Source of the DNA: an uncultured Lactobacillus sp.
GTDB lineage: Bacteria > Bacillota > Bacilli > Lactobacillales > Lactobacillaceae
NCBI RefSeq assembly: GCF_948948975.1
Contig: NZ_CARBVX010000028.1
Span: 1 to 18,658 of the forward strand
Direction: 5' to 3'
DNA length: 18,658 bases
Part shown: positions 7,131 through 15,484 of the stretch, piece after piece
Numbering within the stretch: position 1 is the first letter of the stretch
Layout: each line of letters starts with the position of its first letter
Position numbers and translations under genes: made by a program
The notes under the pieces: generated by a model
Database searches by the model: none
The model's input: the letters and a program-made list of their open reading frames with translations, nothing else
What the model was told of the DNA's origin: nothing

Positions 7131-8168
7131 ATGAAAGTTATTGTTACTGGCGGTGCCGGTTTTATCGGTTCAAACTTTGTTTTTTACATGTTAAAGAAGC
7201 ATCCTGATTATGAAATTATCTGTTTAGATAGTTTAACTTATGCAGGTAATTTATCTACTTTAAAGGATGTTATGGATAACCCTAACTTCAAGTTTGTTAA
7301 GTTAGACATTCGTGATCGTGAAGGTGTTTACAAGTTATTCGAAGAAGAAAAGCCTGATGTAGTAGTTAACTTTGCTGCTGAAAGTCACGTTGATCGTTCT
7401 ATTGAAAATCCAGAAATTTTCTTAGAAACTAACATTATTGGTACTTCTGTCTTAATGGATGCTTGCCGTAAGTACGGTATCAAGCGTTTCCACCAAGTTT
7501 CAACTGACGAGGTTTACGGTGATTTACCATTAGATCGTCCAGATCTTTTCTTCCACGAAGATACTCCACTTCATACTTCAAGTCCTTACTCATCAAGTAA
7601 GGCTAGTGCAGACTTGTTAGTTGGTGCATACGGCAGAACTTTCAACTTGCCAGTAACCATCTCACGTTGTTCTAATAACTATGGTCCATATCAGTTCCCA
7701 GAAAAATTGATTCCATTGATGATCCAAAGAGCATTAAACAATGAAAAATTACCAGTTTACGGTGATGGTAAGAACGTTCGTGACTGGCTCTACGTTGAAG
7801 ATCACTGCAAGGCAATTGACCTTATCTTAGAAAATGGTAAGCCTGGTGAAGTTTACAACATTGGTGGTCACAACGAAATGGCTAATATTGATATTGTTAA
7901 ACTTATCTGTGATTACTTAGACAAGCCATACTCATTAATTGAACACGTTACTGACCGTAAGGGTCATGACCGTCGTTATGCTATCGACCCAGAAAAGATT
8001 CACAATGAATTAGGCTGGCTTCCAGAAACTATGTTTAAAGATGGTATCAAGAAGACTATCCAATGGTACCTTGACAACAAAGAATGGTGGGAAAACATCA
8101 TTTCTGGTGACTACCAAAACTATTACGACGAAATGTACGGTAAGAAGCAAGTTTTAGATAAGGACTAA
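7131..8168 (+). CDS. rfbB: dTDP-glucose 4,6-dehydratase
   Basis: This is the second enzyme of dTDP-L-rhamnose synthesis. It turns dTDP-glucose into dTDP-4-keto-6-deoxyglucose using bound NAD. The 345-aa length is normal for the family. It is a short-chain dehydrogenase with the NAD-binding GGAGFIG at 7-13, the catalytic TDE triad in STDEVYGD (Thr125, Asp126, Glu127) and the YxxxK pair Tyr153/Lys157 in PYSSSKAS. ESHVDRS and NVRDWLYVEDH are also typical. AAAGGCAG lies upstream of the ATG. It is the first gene of the rfbB-A-C-D operon, with only 6 bases between its stop and rfbA. Codon use is that of well-expressed Lactobacillus genes, unlike the AT-rich neighbours. The enzyme is cytosolic. Its product feeds cell-wall or exopolysaccharide assembly. 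Confidence 0.95.
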   Translation: MKVIVTGGAGFIGSNFVFYMLKKHPDYEIICLDSLTYAGNLSTLKDVMDNPNFKFVKLDIRDREGVYKLFEEEKPDVVVNFAAESHVDRSIENPEIFLETNIIGTSVLMDACRKYGIKRFHQVSTDEVYGDLPLDRPDLFFHEDTPLHTSSPYSSSKASADLLVGAYGRTFNLPVTISRCSNNYGPYQFPEKLIPLMIQRALNNEKLPVYGDGKNVRDWLYVEDHCKAIDLILENGKPGEVYNIGGHNEMANIDIVKLICDYLDKPYSLIEHVTDRKGHDRRYAIDPEKIHNELGWLPETMFKDGIKKTIQWYLDNKEWWENIISGDYQNYYDEMYGKKQVLDKD

Positions 8169-8174
8169 TTCAGC

Positions 8175-9059
8175 ATGAAGGGAATTATTTTAGCAGGCGG
8201 TTCAGGTACGCGTTTATATCCATTGACTTTAGTAACTAGTAAGCAATTATTGCCAGTTTACGACAAACCAATGATTTATTACCCATTATCTACTTTGATG
8301 CTAGCTGGTATTAAAGATATTTTAGTTATTTCTACTCCAGCCGACACTCCACGTTTTAAGGAACTATTAGGTAATGGTTCACAATTTGGTGTTAACCTTT
8401 CTTACAAGGTTCAACCAAGTCCAGATGGGTTGGCTCAAGCATTTACATTAGGTGAAGATTTCATTAATGGTGAAGCGTGTGCCATGGTTTTAGGTGATAA
8501 CATTTTCTACGGTAATGGTTTTACTGAGTTGCTTAAGAATGCTGCTGAAGATGCCCAAAAGGGTAAGGCAACTGTCTTTGGTTACTACGTAAATGATCCA
8601 GAACGTTTTGGTGTTATTGGTTTTGATGAAGATGATAATGTTGTATCTATCGAAGAAAAACCAGAACAACCTAAGAGTAACTATGCGGTTACTGGTCTTT
8701 ACTTCTACCCAGCTGGTGTAAGTGAAAAGGCTGCTCAAGTTAAGCCAAGTGCACGTGGCGAAGTAGAAATTACTAGTCTGAACGATATGTACTTACAAGA
8801 CGATAACTTAGGTGTACAACTTTTAGGCCGTGGTTATGCATGGCTTGATACGGGTACGATGCAAAGTTTAGTTGACGCTTCTAACTATGTTAAGATGATT
8901 GAAGAACGTCAAGGCGTTTCAGTTTCAGCTCCAGAAGAAATTGCTTATATTCACGGCTGGATTGACAAGGATCAATTACTTGCGGCTGCTAAGCACTATG
9001 GCAAGAGCCCATATGGTAAACATTTAAAATCAGTTGCTGAAGGTAAAGTTCGTTACTAA
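8175..9059 (+). CDS. rfbA: glucose-1-phosphate thymidylyltransferase
   Basis: This is the first enzyme of the pathway. It joins dTTP and glucose-1-phosphate to give dTDP-glucose and pyrophosphate. The 294-aa length fits the RfbA/RmlA family. The nucleotide-binding signature [11 protein letters not shown] lies at 8-18, followed by [17 protein letters not shown]. The metal-binding Asp sits in VLGDNIFYG (Asp107). [19 protein letters not shown] and [10 protein letters not shown] are typical of the sugar-binding half. It starts 6 bases after rfbB, and its Shine-Dalgarno (AAGGAC) overlaps the end of rfbB, so translation is probably coupled. The enzyme is commonly inhibited by dTDP-rhamnose, which is family knowledge rather than something seen here. 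Confidence 0.95.
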   Translation: MKGIILAGGSGTRLYPLTLVTSKQLLPVYDKPMIYYPLSTLMLAGIKDILVISTPADTPRFKELLGNGSQFGVNLSYKVQPSPDGLAQAFTLGEDFINGEACAMVLGDNIFYGNGFTELLKNAAEDAQKGKATVFGYYVNDPERFGVIGFDEDDNVVSIEEKPEQPKSNYAVTGLYFYPAGVSEKAAQVKPSARGEVEITSLNDMYLQDDNLGVQLLGRGYAWLDTGTMQSLVDASNYVKMIEERQGVSVSAPEEIAYIHGWIDKDQLLAAAKHYGKSPYGKHLKSVAEGKVRY

Positions 9060-9089
9060 AATTTTTAATTAAGAAAGAAGCTTTTTAAA

Positions 9090-9698
9090 ATGGGACAAAT
9101 TAAAGTTGAAAAAAAAGTTGGTGGAATTGAAGGTTTAGCAGTTATCACTCCAACTGTTCACGGTGATGATCGTGGTTACTTCATGGAAACTTTTAACCAA
9201 AGAGATATGATGGATGCTGGTTTTAGCATTAACTTCGTTCAAGATAACCAATCAAGTTCAACTAAGGGTGTACTTCGTGGTTTACACTTCCAAAAGAAAT
9301 ACCCACAAATCAAGTTGGTTCGTGCTGTTCGTGGTAGCGTATTTGACGTTGCTGTTGACCTTCGTAGCGACTCAAAGACTTACGGTAAATGGTACGGGGT
9401 TGAATTGACTGCTGAAAACAAGAAGCAATTCTTAATTCCACAAGGTTTTGCTCATGGTTTCCTTGTTTTAAGTGATGAAGCAGAATTCTGTTACAAAGTT
9501 AACGATTTCTGGCACCCAAACGATGAAGGTGGTATGGCTTGGAACGATCCTGAAATTGGTATCGAATGGCCACATCTTAAGGGTGATTACCCAGGCAGTC
9601 CAGATGCTAGTGGCTACACTCTTGATGATGGTACTAAGCTTACTTTATCTGACCGTGATCAAGAATGGAAAGGCTTAAAGGATACTTTTAAGTTTTAA
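9090..9698 (+). CDS. rfbC: dTDP-4-dehydrorhamnose 3,5-epimerase
   Basis: This is the third enzyme. It epimerises C3 and C5 of dTDP-4-keto-6-deoxyglucose. The cupin-fold protein is 202 aa, slightly longer than the 180-190 aa common elsewhere but normal for lactobacilli. The catalytic His is in LRGLHFQ (His66), with KLVRAVRGSVFDVAVDLR after it (Asp90), GFAHGF (His122) and the catalytic Tyr in EFCYKVNDFW (Tyr135). An AGAAAG site precedes the ATG. Thirty bases separate it from rfbA and 16 from rfbD, so it belongs to the same operon. It acts as a cytosolic dimer in characterised relatives. Confidence 0.95.
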   Translation: MGQIKVEKKVGGIEGLAVITPTVHGDDRGYFMETFNQRDMMDAGFSINFVQDNQSSSTKGVLRGLHFQKKYPQIKLVRAVRGSVFDVAVDLRSDSKTYGKWYGVELTAENKKQFLIPQGFAHGFLVLSDEAEFCYKVNDFWHPNDEGGMAWNDPEIGIEWPHLKGDYPGSPDASGYTLDDGTKLTLSDRDQEWKGLKDTFKF

Positions 9699-9714
9699 TT
9701 AGTGAGGTAAATTA

Positions 9715-10701
9715 ATGAAAGTTTTTGTAACTGGCGTTAATGGTCAACTTGGCCATGACGTAATGAATGAACTTGCTAAACGTGGCTATGAAGGTGTTGG
9801 ATCAGACCTAGCACCTGAGTATGCTGGTGTAGCTGACGGCACAGCTGTGACTAAAGCTCCATACGTTTCTTTAGATATTACTGATGCAGCCGCAGTAGAC
9901 AAGGCTATTTCTGAAGTAAATCCTGACGTGATTATTCACTGTGCTGCTTGGACTGCAGTTGACATGGCTGAAGATGATGACAAGGTAGCTGCTGTTCGCA
10001 AAGTTAACGTTGATGGAACTCAAAACATCGCTAATGTTGCTAAAAAGCTAGATGCCCCAATGGTTTACTTATCAACTGACTACGTCTTTGATGGTCAAGG
10101 AACTACTCCTTGGGAACCTGACTTTAAGGGTTACAAGCCATTAAATGTTTACGGTGAAACTAAGCTTGGTGGAGAAGAAGCTGTTGCTAATACCTTGGAC
10201 AAGTACTTCATCGTTCGTATTGCTTGGGTATTTGGTGTAAACGGATCTAACTTCATTAAAACTATGCTTAAAGTTGGTTCAAACCATGATGAAGTTAAGG
10301 TGGTTAGCGACCAAGTAGGTACACCAACTTATACTTTTGATTTAGCTCGTTTATTGGTAGACATGATTGAAACTGATAAGTATGGTTACTACCATGCAAC
10401 TAATGCTGAATTACCAGCAAGTGAAGGCGACCATGATGAAAATGGTACTAAGACCGGCTATATTTCTTGGTACGATTTCACTAAAGAAATCTATCGTCAA
10501 GCGGGCTACAAGACTAAGGTTACTCCTGTAACTACTGAAGAATATGGCTTATCAAAGGCTGTTCGTCCATTTAACTCTCGCTTAGACAAGAGTAAGTTAG
10601 AAGAAAACGGCTTTAAGCCACTTCCAACTTGGCCAGATGCTATTGGTCGGTATTTAGACATTTTAAAGGCCGACGGCCTCTTTGATGAGTTAGGGAAGTA
10701 A
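9715..10701 (+). CDS. rfbD: dTDP-4-dehydrorhamnose reductase
   Basis: This is the last step. It reduces dTDP-4-keto-L-rhamnose to dTDP-L-rhamnose with NAD(P)H. The 328-aa SDR protein has GVNGQLG at 7-13 for cofactor binding, STDYVFDG (Thr121, Asp122) and the YxxxK pair Tyr146/Lys150 in YGETK. It is longer than the roughly 280-300 aa typical of RmlD. Acidic stretches such as ASEGDHDENGTKTG (about 238-251) account for part of the extra length, as in other Lactobacillus copies. GAGG precedes the ATG with good spacing. Its end is followed within 30 bases by the operon terminator. With rfbB, rfbA and rfbC it completes the pathway. No glycosyltransferase follows, so rhamnose transfer must be encoded elsewhere. 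Confidence 0.93.
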   Translation: MKVFVTGVNGQLGHDVMNELAKRGYEGVGSDLAPEYAGVADGTAVTKAPYVSLDITDAAAVDKAISEVNPDVIIHCAAWTAVDMAEDDDKVAAVRKVNVDGTQNIANVAKKLDAPMVYLSTDYVFDGQGTTPWEPDFKGYKPLNVYGETKLGGEEAVANTLDKYFIVRIAWVFGVNGSNFIKTMLKVGSNHDEVKVVSDQVGTPTYTFDLARLLVDMIETDKYGYYHATNAELPASEGDHDENGTKTGYISWYDFTKEIYRQAGYKTKVTPVTTEEYGLSKAVRPFNSRLDKSKLEENGFKPLPTWPDAIGRYLDILKADGLFDELGK

Positions 10702-10730
10702 AGTTTCTTAGTTAAATAATACCGAATGTG

Positions 10731-10760
10731 AGATCAAGCAATTTTTGCTTGGTCTTTTTT
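10731..10760 (+). terminator. terminator of the rhamnose operon
   Basis: AGATCAAGCAA (10731-10741) pairs with TTGCTTGGTCT (10745-10755), with one G-T pair, and is followed by six T. It begins 30 bases after rfbD. The stem resembles that at 7000-7035 (both have GATCAAGCA), so the two units on either side of the rhamnose genes use related terminators. Confidence 0.85.
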
Positions 10761-10779
10761 GATGGGGAAAATTTTTAAG

Positions 10780-10785
10780 TATAAT
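10780..10785 (+). promoter_or_regulatory. -10 box upstream of the structured leader of the Abi gene
   Basis: This is a perfect TATAAT after the rhamnose terminator. The -35 is weak (TTTTGA at 17 bases). A transcript from here would start at about 10792 and begin with the long hairpin 10797-10852, so this is the natural promoter for a separate leader or noncoding RNA. Confidence 0.4.
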
Positions 10786-10791
10786 CTTACA

Positions 10792-10971
10792 GAGAAAAAT
10801 GTTTCAATAGAAACACCTTTCCAAATAAAAAGGTGTTTTTATTGAAACATTTCTATTGAAATTTATGGCAGTAAACTATAAACTATATTTAACAGATCAA
10901 GTTTAGAGGCCGTAGGAGTTAGGTTCTAAACTAAAGAAAGTCTTGGTATAATTTTTATATCAAGACTTTTC
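10792..10971 (+). ncRNA. candidate structured RNA upstream of the Abi gene (abiF-type antitoxin RNA?)
   Basis: Three hairpins follow in series. The first has 24-base arms (10797-10820 with 10829-10852) pairing throughout with one G-T. The second has arms AGTTTAGA and TCTAAACT (10900-10907, 10925-10932) closing a purine-rich loop that contains CGTAGGAGTTAGG. The third has 14-base arms (10937-10950 with 10956-10969, one G-T) followed by TTCTTTTT, which looks like an intrinsic terminator. A TATAAT box precedes the first hairpin, and no open frame of useful size is present. It is established knowledge that a conserved RNA, the abiF motif, occurs next to genes of this Abi family, and that Abi HEPN proteins have been linked to noncoding RNA partners. 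Assigning this RNA to that class is inference; I cannot run a covariance search. Confidence 0.5.
10924..10952 (+). promoter_or_regulatory. extended -10 promoter of the Abi-SIR2 unit, inside a hairpin
   Basis: TTCTAA (10924-10929) and TATAAT (10947-10952) are separated by 17 bases, and TG one base before the -10 makes it an extended -10 promoter. The -10 lies within the stem and loop of the third hairpin (10937-10969). The same DNA can therefore end the upstream RNA and start the Abi mRNA, with the dyad a possible repressor site. GGAG at 10977-10980 then serves the ATG at 10989. Confidence 0.5.
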
Positions 10972-10988
10972 TTTTTGGAGATTTTTAG

Positions 10989-11972
10989 ATGGAAGATACA
11001 AAACCTTTTAAAACTTATCGACAACAATTACGCATACTTAGAGCACGTGGATTAGAAGTCCCGACTGATGGGAAAGCTAAACAGGCTTTAGAAAGAATAG
11101 GCTATTATACTTTAATTAATGGATATAAACATTTGTTTTTAGCAAGAGATTCATATGGTAATATTATTCATCCAGAAAAGTTTATTCCGGGAGCTAGTTT
11201 CAGAGAAATAGTTGCTTTATATGATTTGGATAAAGAATTGAGGTCTATTCTTTATGATGGACTCCTAGCTTATGAGACAACTTTGGGTGCAGAAATTTCA
11301 TATTGTTTTTCAGAAAAATATCCTGAAAAACATGCATATTTGGCCATGGATAATTTTAGTACTAATCCAAATAAACTCCCTCAGATTTTAAAAACTATAA
11401 GTTCCTTGTCTAGTACGATAAATAGAAAAGCCTCAGAAAGACGAGATAATGCTATTAAACATTATGTTAATAATCATCGTCATGTACCCTTATGGGTGTT
11501 AGTAAATTTTTTAACTTTTGGAGATTTGAATTATTTCTATAGTAATTGTACAGAAGATGTAAAAGTTGCTGCTGCTAAGGCTTTTACAAAAAAGAGAAAA
11601 GAAGAATATGGGATAAAAAAGACACCTAGTTTAACTCCGGATGTTATAGAAACAATAAATCATATGGTTAATCATTTTAGAAATGCAGTTGCACATAATG
11701 AAATTACATATTCAAAATATATTTATAAATCGGCAAGATTAAAACCTATCAAAAGTATGCTTAATGATTCCAGTTTAGAATTACAAAGCCAAGCTGGAGT
11801 TTTTGAACTAATTATGAGTCTTAAACTAGTATTAGATAAACGTGAATATACAATACTAATTAAAAAAATGAAATCTCTTTTAGATTCATATCAGTATAGT
11901 TTTCAATCGGTTAGTTTTGATGGAATTTTACAGGATATGCACATTCCTCAAAATTATTCAGAGTATTTATAA
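10989..11972 (+). CDS. Abi_2 family (AbiD/AbiF-like) abortive-infection protein with a HEPN RNase motif
   Basis: The 327-aa protein matches the Abi_2 family of lactococcal AbiD/AbiF proteins. N-terminal hallmarks are KTYRQQLRILRARGLEV, ALERIGYYTLINGYKHLF (33-50) and FREIVALYDLDKELRSIL (71-88). In the middle comes HVPLWVLVNFLTFGDLNYFY (165-184), the most typical segment. The HEPN-type motif RNAVAHNE follows (Arg231, His236; R-x4-H), as in HEPN ribonucleases. The protein is probably a soluble toxin that cleaves RNA when phage infection is sensed. GGAG is spaced eight bases before the ATG. The structured region in front could encode its RNA antitoxin, and the SIR2 gene 41 bases downstream is probably co-transcribed. 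Base composition is far more AT-rich than the rhamnose genes, which suggests transfer. The family call is strong; the RNase role is inferred from the motif. Confidence 0.85.
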   Translation: MEDTKPFKTYRQQLRILRARGLEVPTDGKAKQALERIGYYTLINGYKHLFLARDSYGNIIHPEKFIPGASFREIVALYDLDKELRSILYDGLLAYETTLGAEISYCFSEKYPEKHAYLAMDNFSTNPNKLPQILKTISSLSSTINRKASERRDNAIKHYVNNHRHVPLWVLVNFLTFGDLNYFYSNCTEDVKVAAAKAFTKKRKEEYGIKKTPSLTPDVIETINHMVNHFRNAVAHNEITYSKYIYKSARLKPIKSMLNDSSLELQSQAGVFELIMSLKLVLDKREYTILIKKMKSLLDSYQYSFQSVSFDGILQDMHIPQNYSEYL

Positions 11973-12013
11973 ATAATAAGTGGTACGTGACGAAAAAAAT
12001 ATAAAGAACAAGT

Positions 12014-15000
12014 ATGAAAAACTTTCGAGAAATAAATCATTCAGACTATAAAGAATTCATAAAAGATATTGTTCAGGCAAAAAAAAGTAGTTCATTATTT
12101 TGTTTTGTCGGAGCTGGAACATCTATTAGTCAGGGATTTCCAAATTGGAATGAATATGTAGATGGATTAATAGATTATTGGAGCTATCATTTAGAAGATA
12201 TTGTGGCTAATCCTAAAACAAAATTTTCTCAAGTCAAAGTTGCAGATAGAAGATATTTGCAGTGGTTAAAAAAGGTAAATTATTCTAAAGAGAGAAAAGT
12301 TGATTTAGTACACGAAATAATATCAGAGTATTCTCAATGTAATAATGCACGGGATTCTGCTACCATAGAGAAAAAATATATTCATCAATATGAGCAAACT
12401 GTGTTTATTGATTCCGAACCAATGCTTAAAGAAAATAAAATACTAAATGAATTGGTTAATCTACGTCCGATTTTTATTACTACTAATTATGATGAACAGA
12501 TAGAACGAGCATGTTTAGCAACAATAGGCTTGAAACCAACTGTTTATTCTAGTATCGACAAATATCATGGAGAAAAATTAATAACTGATGACGTTATTCA
12601 CTTACATGGTATGCCCAAAAGCATAGAAGATGTATTTATTAGCTCCTCTCAATCATATCTAAAAATGTATAATGAGAGAAATCAATATCGAGAACAGATA
12701 AAAAAATTATTTGCTTCAGTAAAGGATCCATTAATAATCTTTGTAGGATCTAGTTTACAAGAAGACGAGGTACTACATTTCTTAGATGTTGAAAACATTA
12801 AAGTTAGAAAATATGCAATTATGCTTTTTCAGACTGAGGGAAATGAACTTGATAATATTCGATCTATAAAGTTAAAGACATATTATTTAAATAGACAAGG
12901 AATTAGTCTTATTTGGTATGAAAAATCTTTTGATGATCTACCTGCTTTTTTAAAACAATTAAATAGGGATGTTGATTTAGAATTTAGTAAAGAAATTGTC
13001 GTTTCGGAAAAAGATCTAAAAAGTAAGGTTGATAATAACGAAAATCCAATACCAGAAATTTTAAAAGCAATAGCTAATCAAGAATTCATGATTGTGGATG
13101 AGTTCTTGGGAACGCTAAAAGAAGATTCAATACTAAATGACTTAATGAAGAATGATGAGTTTCTAAAGGTATTAAAGAGAGAGTCTAATCAACTTTTAGC
13201 ATTTTGGAATAATGTTGTAGAAAATTTTGATAAATTATCTTTAGAAGCACAAAAAAATGCTTTCCAAATTGTGAAAGCCGAGCAGTCGTCTAATTCAAAA
13301 CTAGCGAACTTAATGATTAGTATATCGCTTAAATTCTGGAAAAAATATTCTACCAGTAAAAAATGCGATTTTCTAAAAAATAATATAGAAAAATATTTAA
13401 CTCCGTATATTAGGGTAGAAGTACCAGATGACACAGTAAAATGTTTATATTTGATAGCTGCTCTTGGATTTAAATCATCTTATCCTATAGCAATAAATAC
13501 AGATCAAAGATTCAATTTTGATCAAGATACGTATTTATTATTAAGTAATGAATTACAAGAAATAGATAAAACTGGGATATTTTATAGTTCTTGGGAAAGT
13601 ATAAAAGATAGACAAGCTGTACGAATTCTATTTGATTTATGTAAGAAAGGAAACATTAGATACTTAAAAAGAAAAGATTTTCCAGCTAACTTTTATACAT
13701 ATAAGATTGTTCAAAAGATACTAGTAAACGTAGATTTAGCTGAGGTAAATTTAACAAAAAAAGTTAGGAAAAAATTATTTTCAAAAATTGATTGGAATTT
13801 TCAAAGTATTGGGAATGAATTTAATAAAATAAACAGAAAGTATATGCTGAATCCTGCCAAGAAATCTAATTATTTTCAAGATGGAATAGCAGATATCGGG
13901 GGAGTGGCAAGAGAAATTGATCAACTTCCCTTTTTTGAAATAAATATTGAAAAAGATATAAAAACGCCCAGTACTTTGTTAAACAACTTAGCTAACTCTA
14001 TTGGTGATACTAGTAAAATTAATTGGGACAATTTTACAGAAAAATCTTTGTCTGGTCAAAATAATGAATTAGTGAAGAAATTATGCGACGTTAATTTTTG
14101 GAGTAATTATTCAAGAGAGTACTTGAGCGTTATTATCGGACTGTTTGAAAATATTAGAATGTATAAATCATTTGATTATGCTATTGGCAAACTTATTAAT
14201 TTCGGTTTAGAAAATAATTTACCTAAAATAGATGAAATTGTTATGAAGTATATAGAATTTTTAGAAAGACATTTAGAGTTGGCATTTACATATCCGAATG
14301 ACTTTAATTTATGGGAAAAAATTCTAGAGTGTAAAAATATTGAAAATAAAGGCATTTATAAATTTTTGTTTAAAAAAGTTGAAATAAATAAATTAAATCT
14401 TTTGGTTCCTAAAAAAGACTATTTTGATATGCAGGATTATATGCAAACAGAATTTTTAAATTATTGTTATGTTTTAACAGTGATTAATGAATCTGACAAA
14501 ACTGTTCTAAGTAACTATATGCCCAAATTACTCAAAGAAATAAATAAAGCTGACATTAGTAAGCGTCAGGTCTTTAAAGGTATATTTTTTAATAGTATTT
14601 CATCAAAAGATGAGGAAAAATATAGCAAATTATCTTTATACTTTTTTATTAAATTTCATAATGGAATTAATGAAGAAATTTATTGCCTTTATAAAAAATC
14701 AATTGAATCTCTTTTAAAAGAAACGGTTAATGATCTAAACGTGATTAACTTTATTACAGCAATGATTTTACGATATGAGCAACCAACAACATCAACATTT
14801 ACTTTAATTACGCACTCTTCTTTTAGAAGTCAAATTTATAGGCTCATCTTTGACCTATATTGGGAGAGCGATGGCAGGCCCAAGTTTGCCACTCAATGGG
14901 TTAATCAATTAATTTTAGAAGATAAAATATTTATTTCTCAGAGTATTAGAACTATTGTTAGATATATCCGAGATGAAGAAGTTGATAAAACAAATTCTTT

Positions 15001-15301
15001 AATTAATATTTTAAAATCTTCAAATATAGAGCCTAATTATAAATTGAGAGAAGAAGATTTTATTATAATGACTTTTGTAAAAGAGTGCTCAAGAGAACAA
15101 TTAAAGAAGACAGTAGAGTTGATTAGGATTTTATGTGAAAAAGGGTATATGCATATTACTAAATTGATTGAAACTGAAATAGAAATTACTTTAAATAAAT
15201 TGCAGGAATATAATTTAGAAACAAAAAGTTTATTAGAATCATTAAAGCCATATACTAGATCACGTATATTTAGCGAATGGAACAGAAAGTATGGATGCTA
15301 A
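12014..15301 (+). CDS. large SIR2-domain protein, probable anti-phage NADase
   Basis: This is a 1095-aa protein with a SIR2 fold at about residues 15-320. NAD-binding FVGAGTS lies at 31-37 and QGFPNW just after. The catalytic-type Asn is in ITTNYDE (Asn158), the catalytic-type His in HLHG (His198), and FVGSSLQEDE at 243-252 corresponds to the GxS segment of the SIR2_2 group. The remaining 770 residues are charged, helix-rich and without a recognised domain, as in large defence proteins such as DSR1/DSR2, where the C-terminal part senses phage proteins and the SIR2 part destroys NAD. It lies 41 bases after the Abi gene, has no good Shine-Dalgarno, and is probably translated from the same mRNA. 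The next in-frame Met is far downstream, so the ATG at 12014 is the likely start. It is very AT-rich. The NADase role is inferred from intact motifs. Confidence 0.85.
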   Translation: MKNFREINHSDYKEFIKDIVQAKKSSSLFCFVGAGTSISQGFPNWNEYVDGLIDYWSYHLEDIVANPKTKFSQVKVADRRYLQWLKKVNYSKERKVDLVHEIISEYSQCNNARDSATIEKKYIHQYEQTVFIDSEPMLKENKILNELVNLRPIFITTNYDEQIERACLATIGLKPTVYSSIDKYHGEKLITDDVIHLHGMPKSIEDVFISSSQSYLKMYNERNQYREQIKKLFASVKDPLIIFVGSSLQEDEVLHFLDVENIKVRKYAIMLFQTEGNELDNIRSIKLKTYYLNRQGISLIWYEKSFDDLPAFLKQLNRDVDLEFSKEIVVSEKDLKSKVDNNENPIPEILKAIANQEFMIVDEFLGTLKEDSILNDLMKNDEFLKVLKRESNQLLAFWNNVVENFDKLSLEAQKNAFQIVKAEQSSNSKLANLMISISLKFWKKYSTSKKCDFLKNNIEKYLTPYIRVEVPDDTVKCLYLIAALGFKSSYPIAINTDQRFNFDQDTYLLLSNELQEIDKTGIFYSSWESIKDRQAVRILFDLCKKGNIRYLKRKDFPANFYTYKIVQKILVNVDLAEVNLTKKVRKKLFSKIDWNFQSIGNEFNKINRKYMLNPAKKSNYFQDGIADIGGVAREIDQLPFFEINIEKDIKTPSTLLNNLANSIGDTSKINWDNFTEKSLSGQNNELVKKLCDVNFWSNYSREYLSVIIGLFENIRMYKSFDYAIGKLINFGLENNLPKIDEIVMKYIEFLERHLELAFTYPNDFNLWEKILECKNIENKGIYKFLFKKVEINKLNLLVPKKDYFDMQDYMQTEFLNYCYVLTVINESDKTVLSNYMPKLLKEINKADISKRQVFKGIFFNSISSKDEEKYSKLSLYFFIKFHNGINEEIYCLYKKSIESLLKETVNDLNVINFITAMILRYEQPTTSTFTLITHSSFRSQIYRLIFDLYWESDGRPKFATQWVNQLILEDKIFISQSIRTIVRYIRDEEVDKTNSLINILKSSNIEPNYKLREEDFIIMTFVKECSREQLKKTVELIRILCEKGYMHITKLIETEIEITLNKLQEYNLETKSLLESLKPYTRSRIFSEWNRKYGC

Positions 15302-15440
15302 ATCTTTTAAGTGGTTTTTATTCGTTTCATCATTAATTTTTCTTCGTAGATTGCATAATGAAAGGAAAATAATAAGCTTTAGAAATGAGTGAAATTCTGA
15401 CGGAAAAATTTATCTGGCTCTTTGTCAAGCATCCTAAAGT

Positions 15441-15484
15441 AAAAAGGTAGATAGAAACATGAAAATGTTTTTATCTACCTTTTT
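15441..15484. terminator. bidirectional terminator, 20-bp stem with GAAA loop
   Basis: Arms 15441-15460 and 15465-15484 pair over 20 bases with a single G-T pair, closed by a GAAA tetraloop on the plus strand. The core is GGTAGATA. A-tract and T-tract flanks make it a terminator in both directions. On the plus strand it would end the Abi-SIR2 transcript about 140 bases after the SIR2 stop. On the minus strand it overlaps the end of the transposase relic. Confidence 0.8.

Noticed and set aside
9214..9678. Short plus-strand frames inside rfbC
   Set aside because: They are out-of-frame shadows of a clearly conserved gene.
10797..10852. The 24-base-arm hairpin as a simple terminator of the rhamnose operon
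   Set aside because: A good terminator already ends at 10760, this hairpin has no T run after it, and a -10 box lies between them.
13189..13434. Minus-strand frame inside the SIR2 gene
   Set aside because: It is antisense to a long coherent coding frame, with no ribosome site or recognisable protein.
15385..15450. 21-codon ORF after the SIR2 gene
   Set aside because: It has no ribosome site at a useful distance, and its end lies inside the terminator stem.
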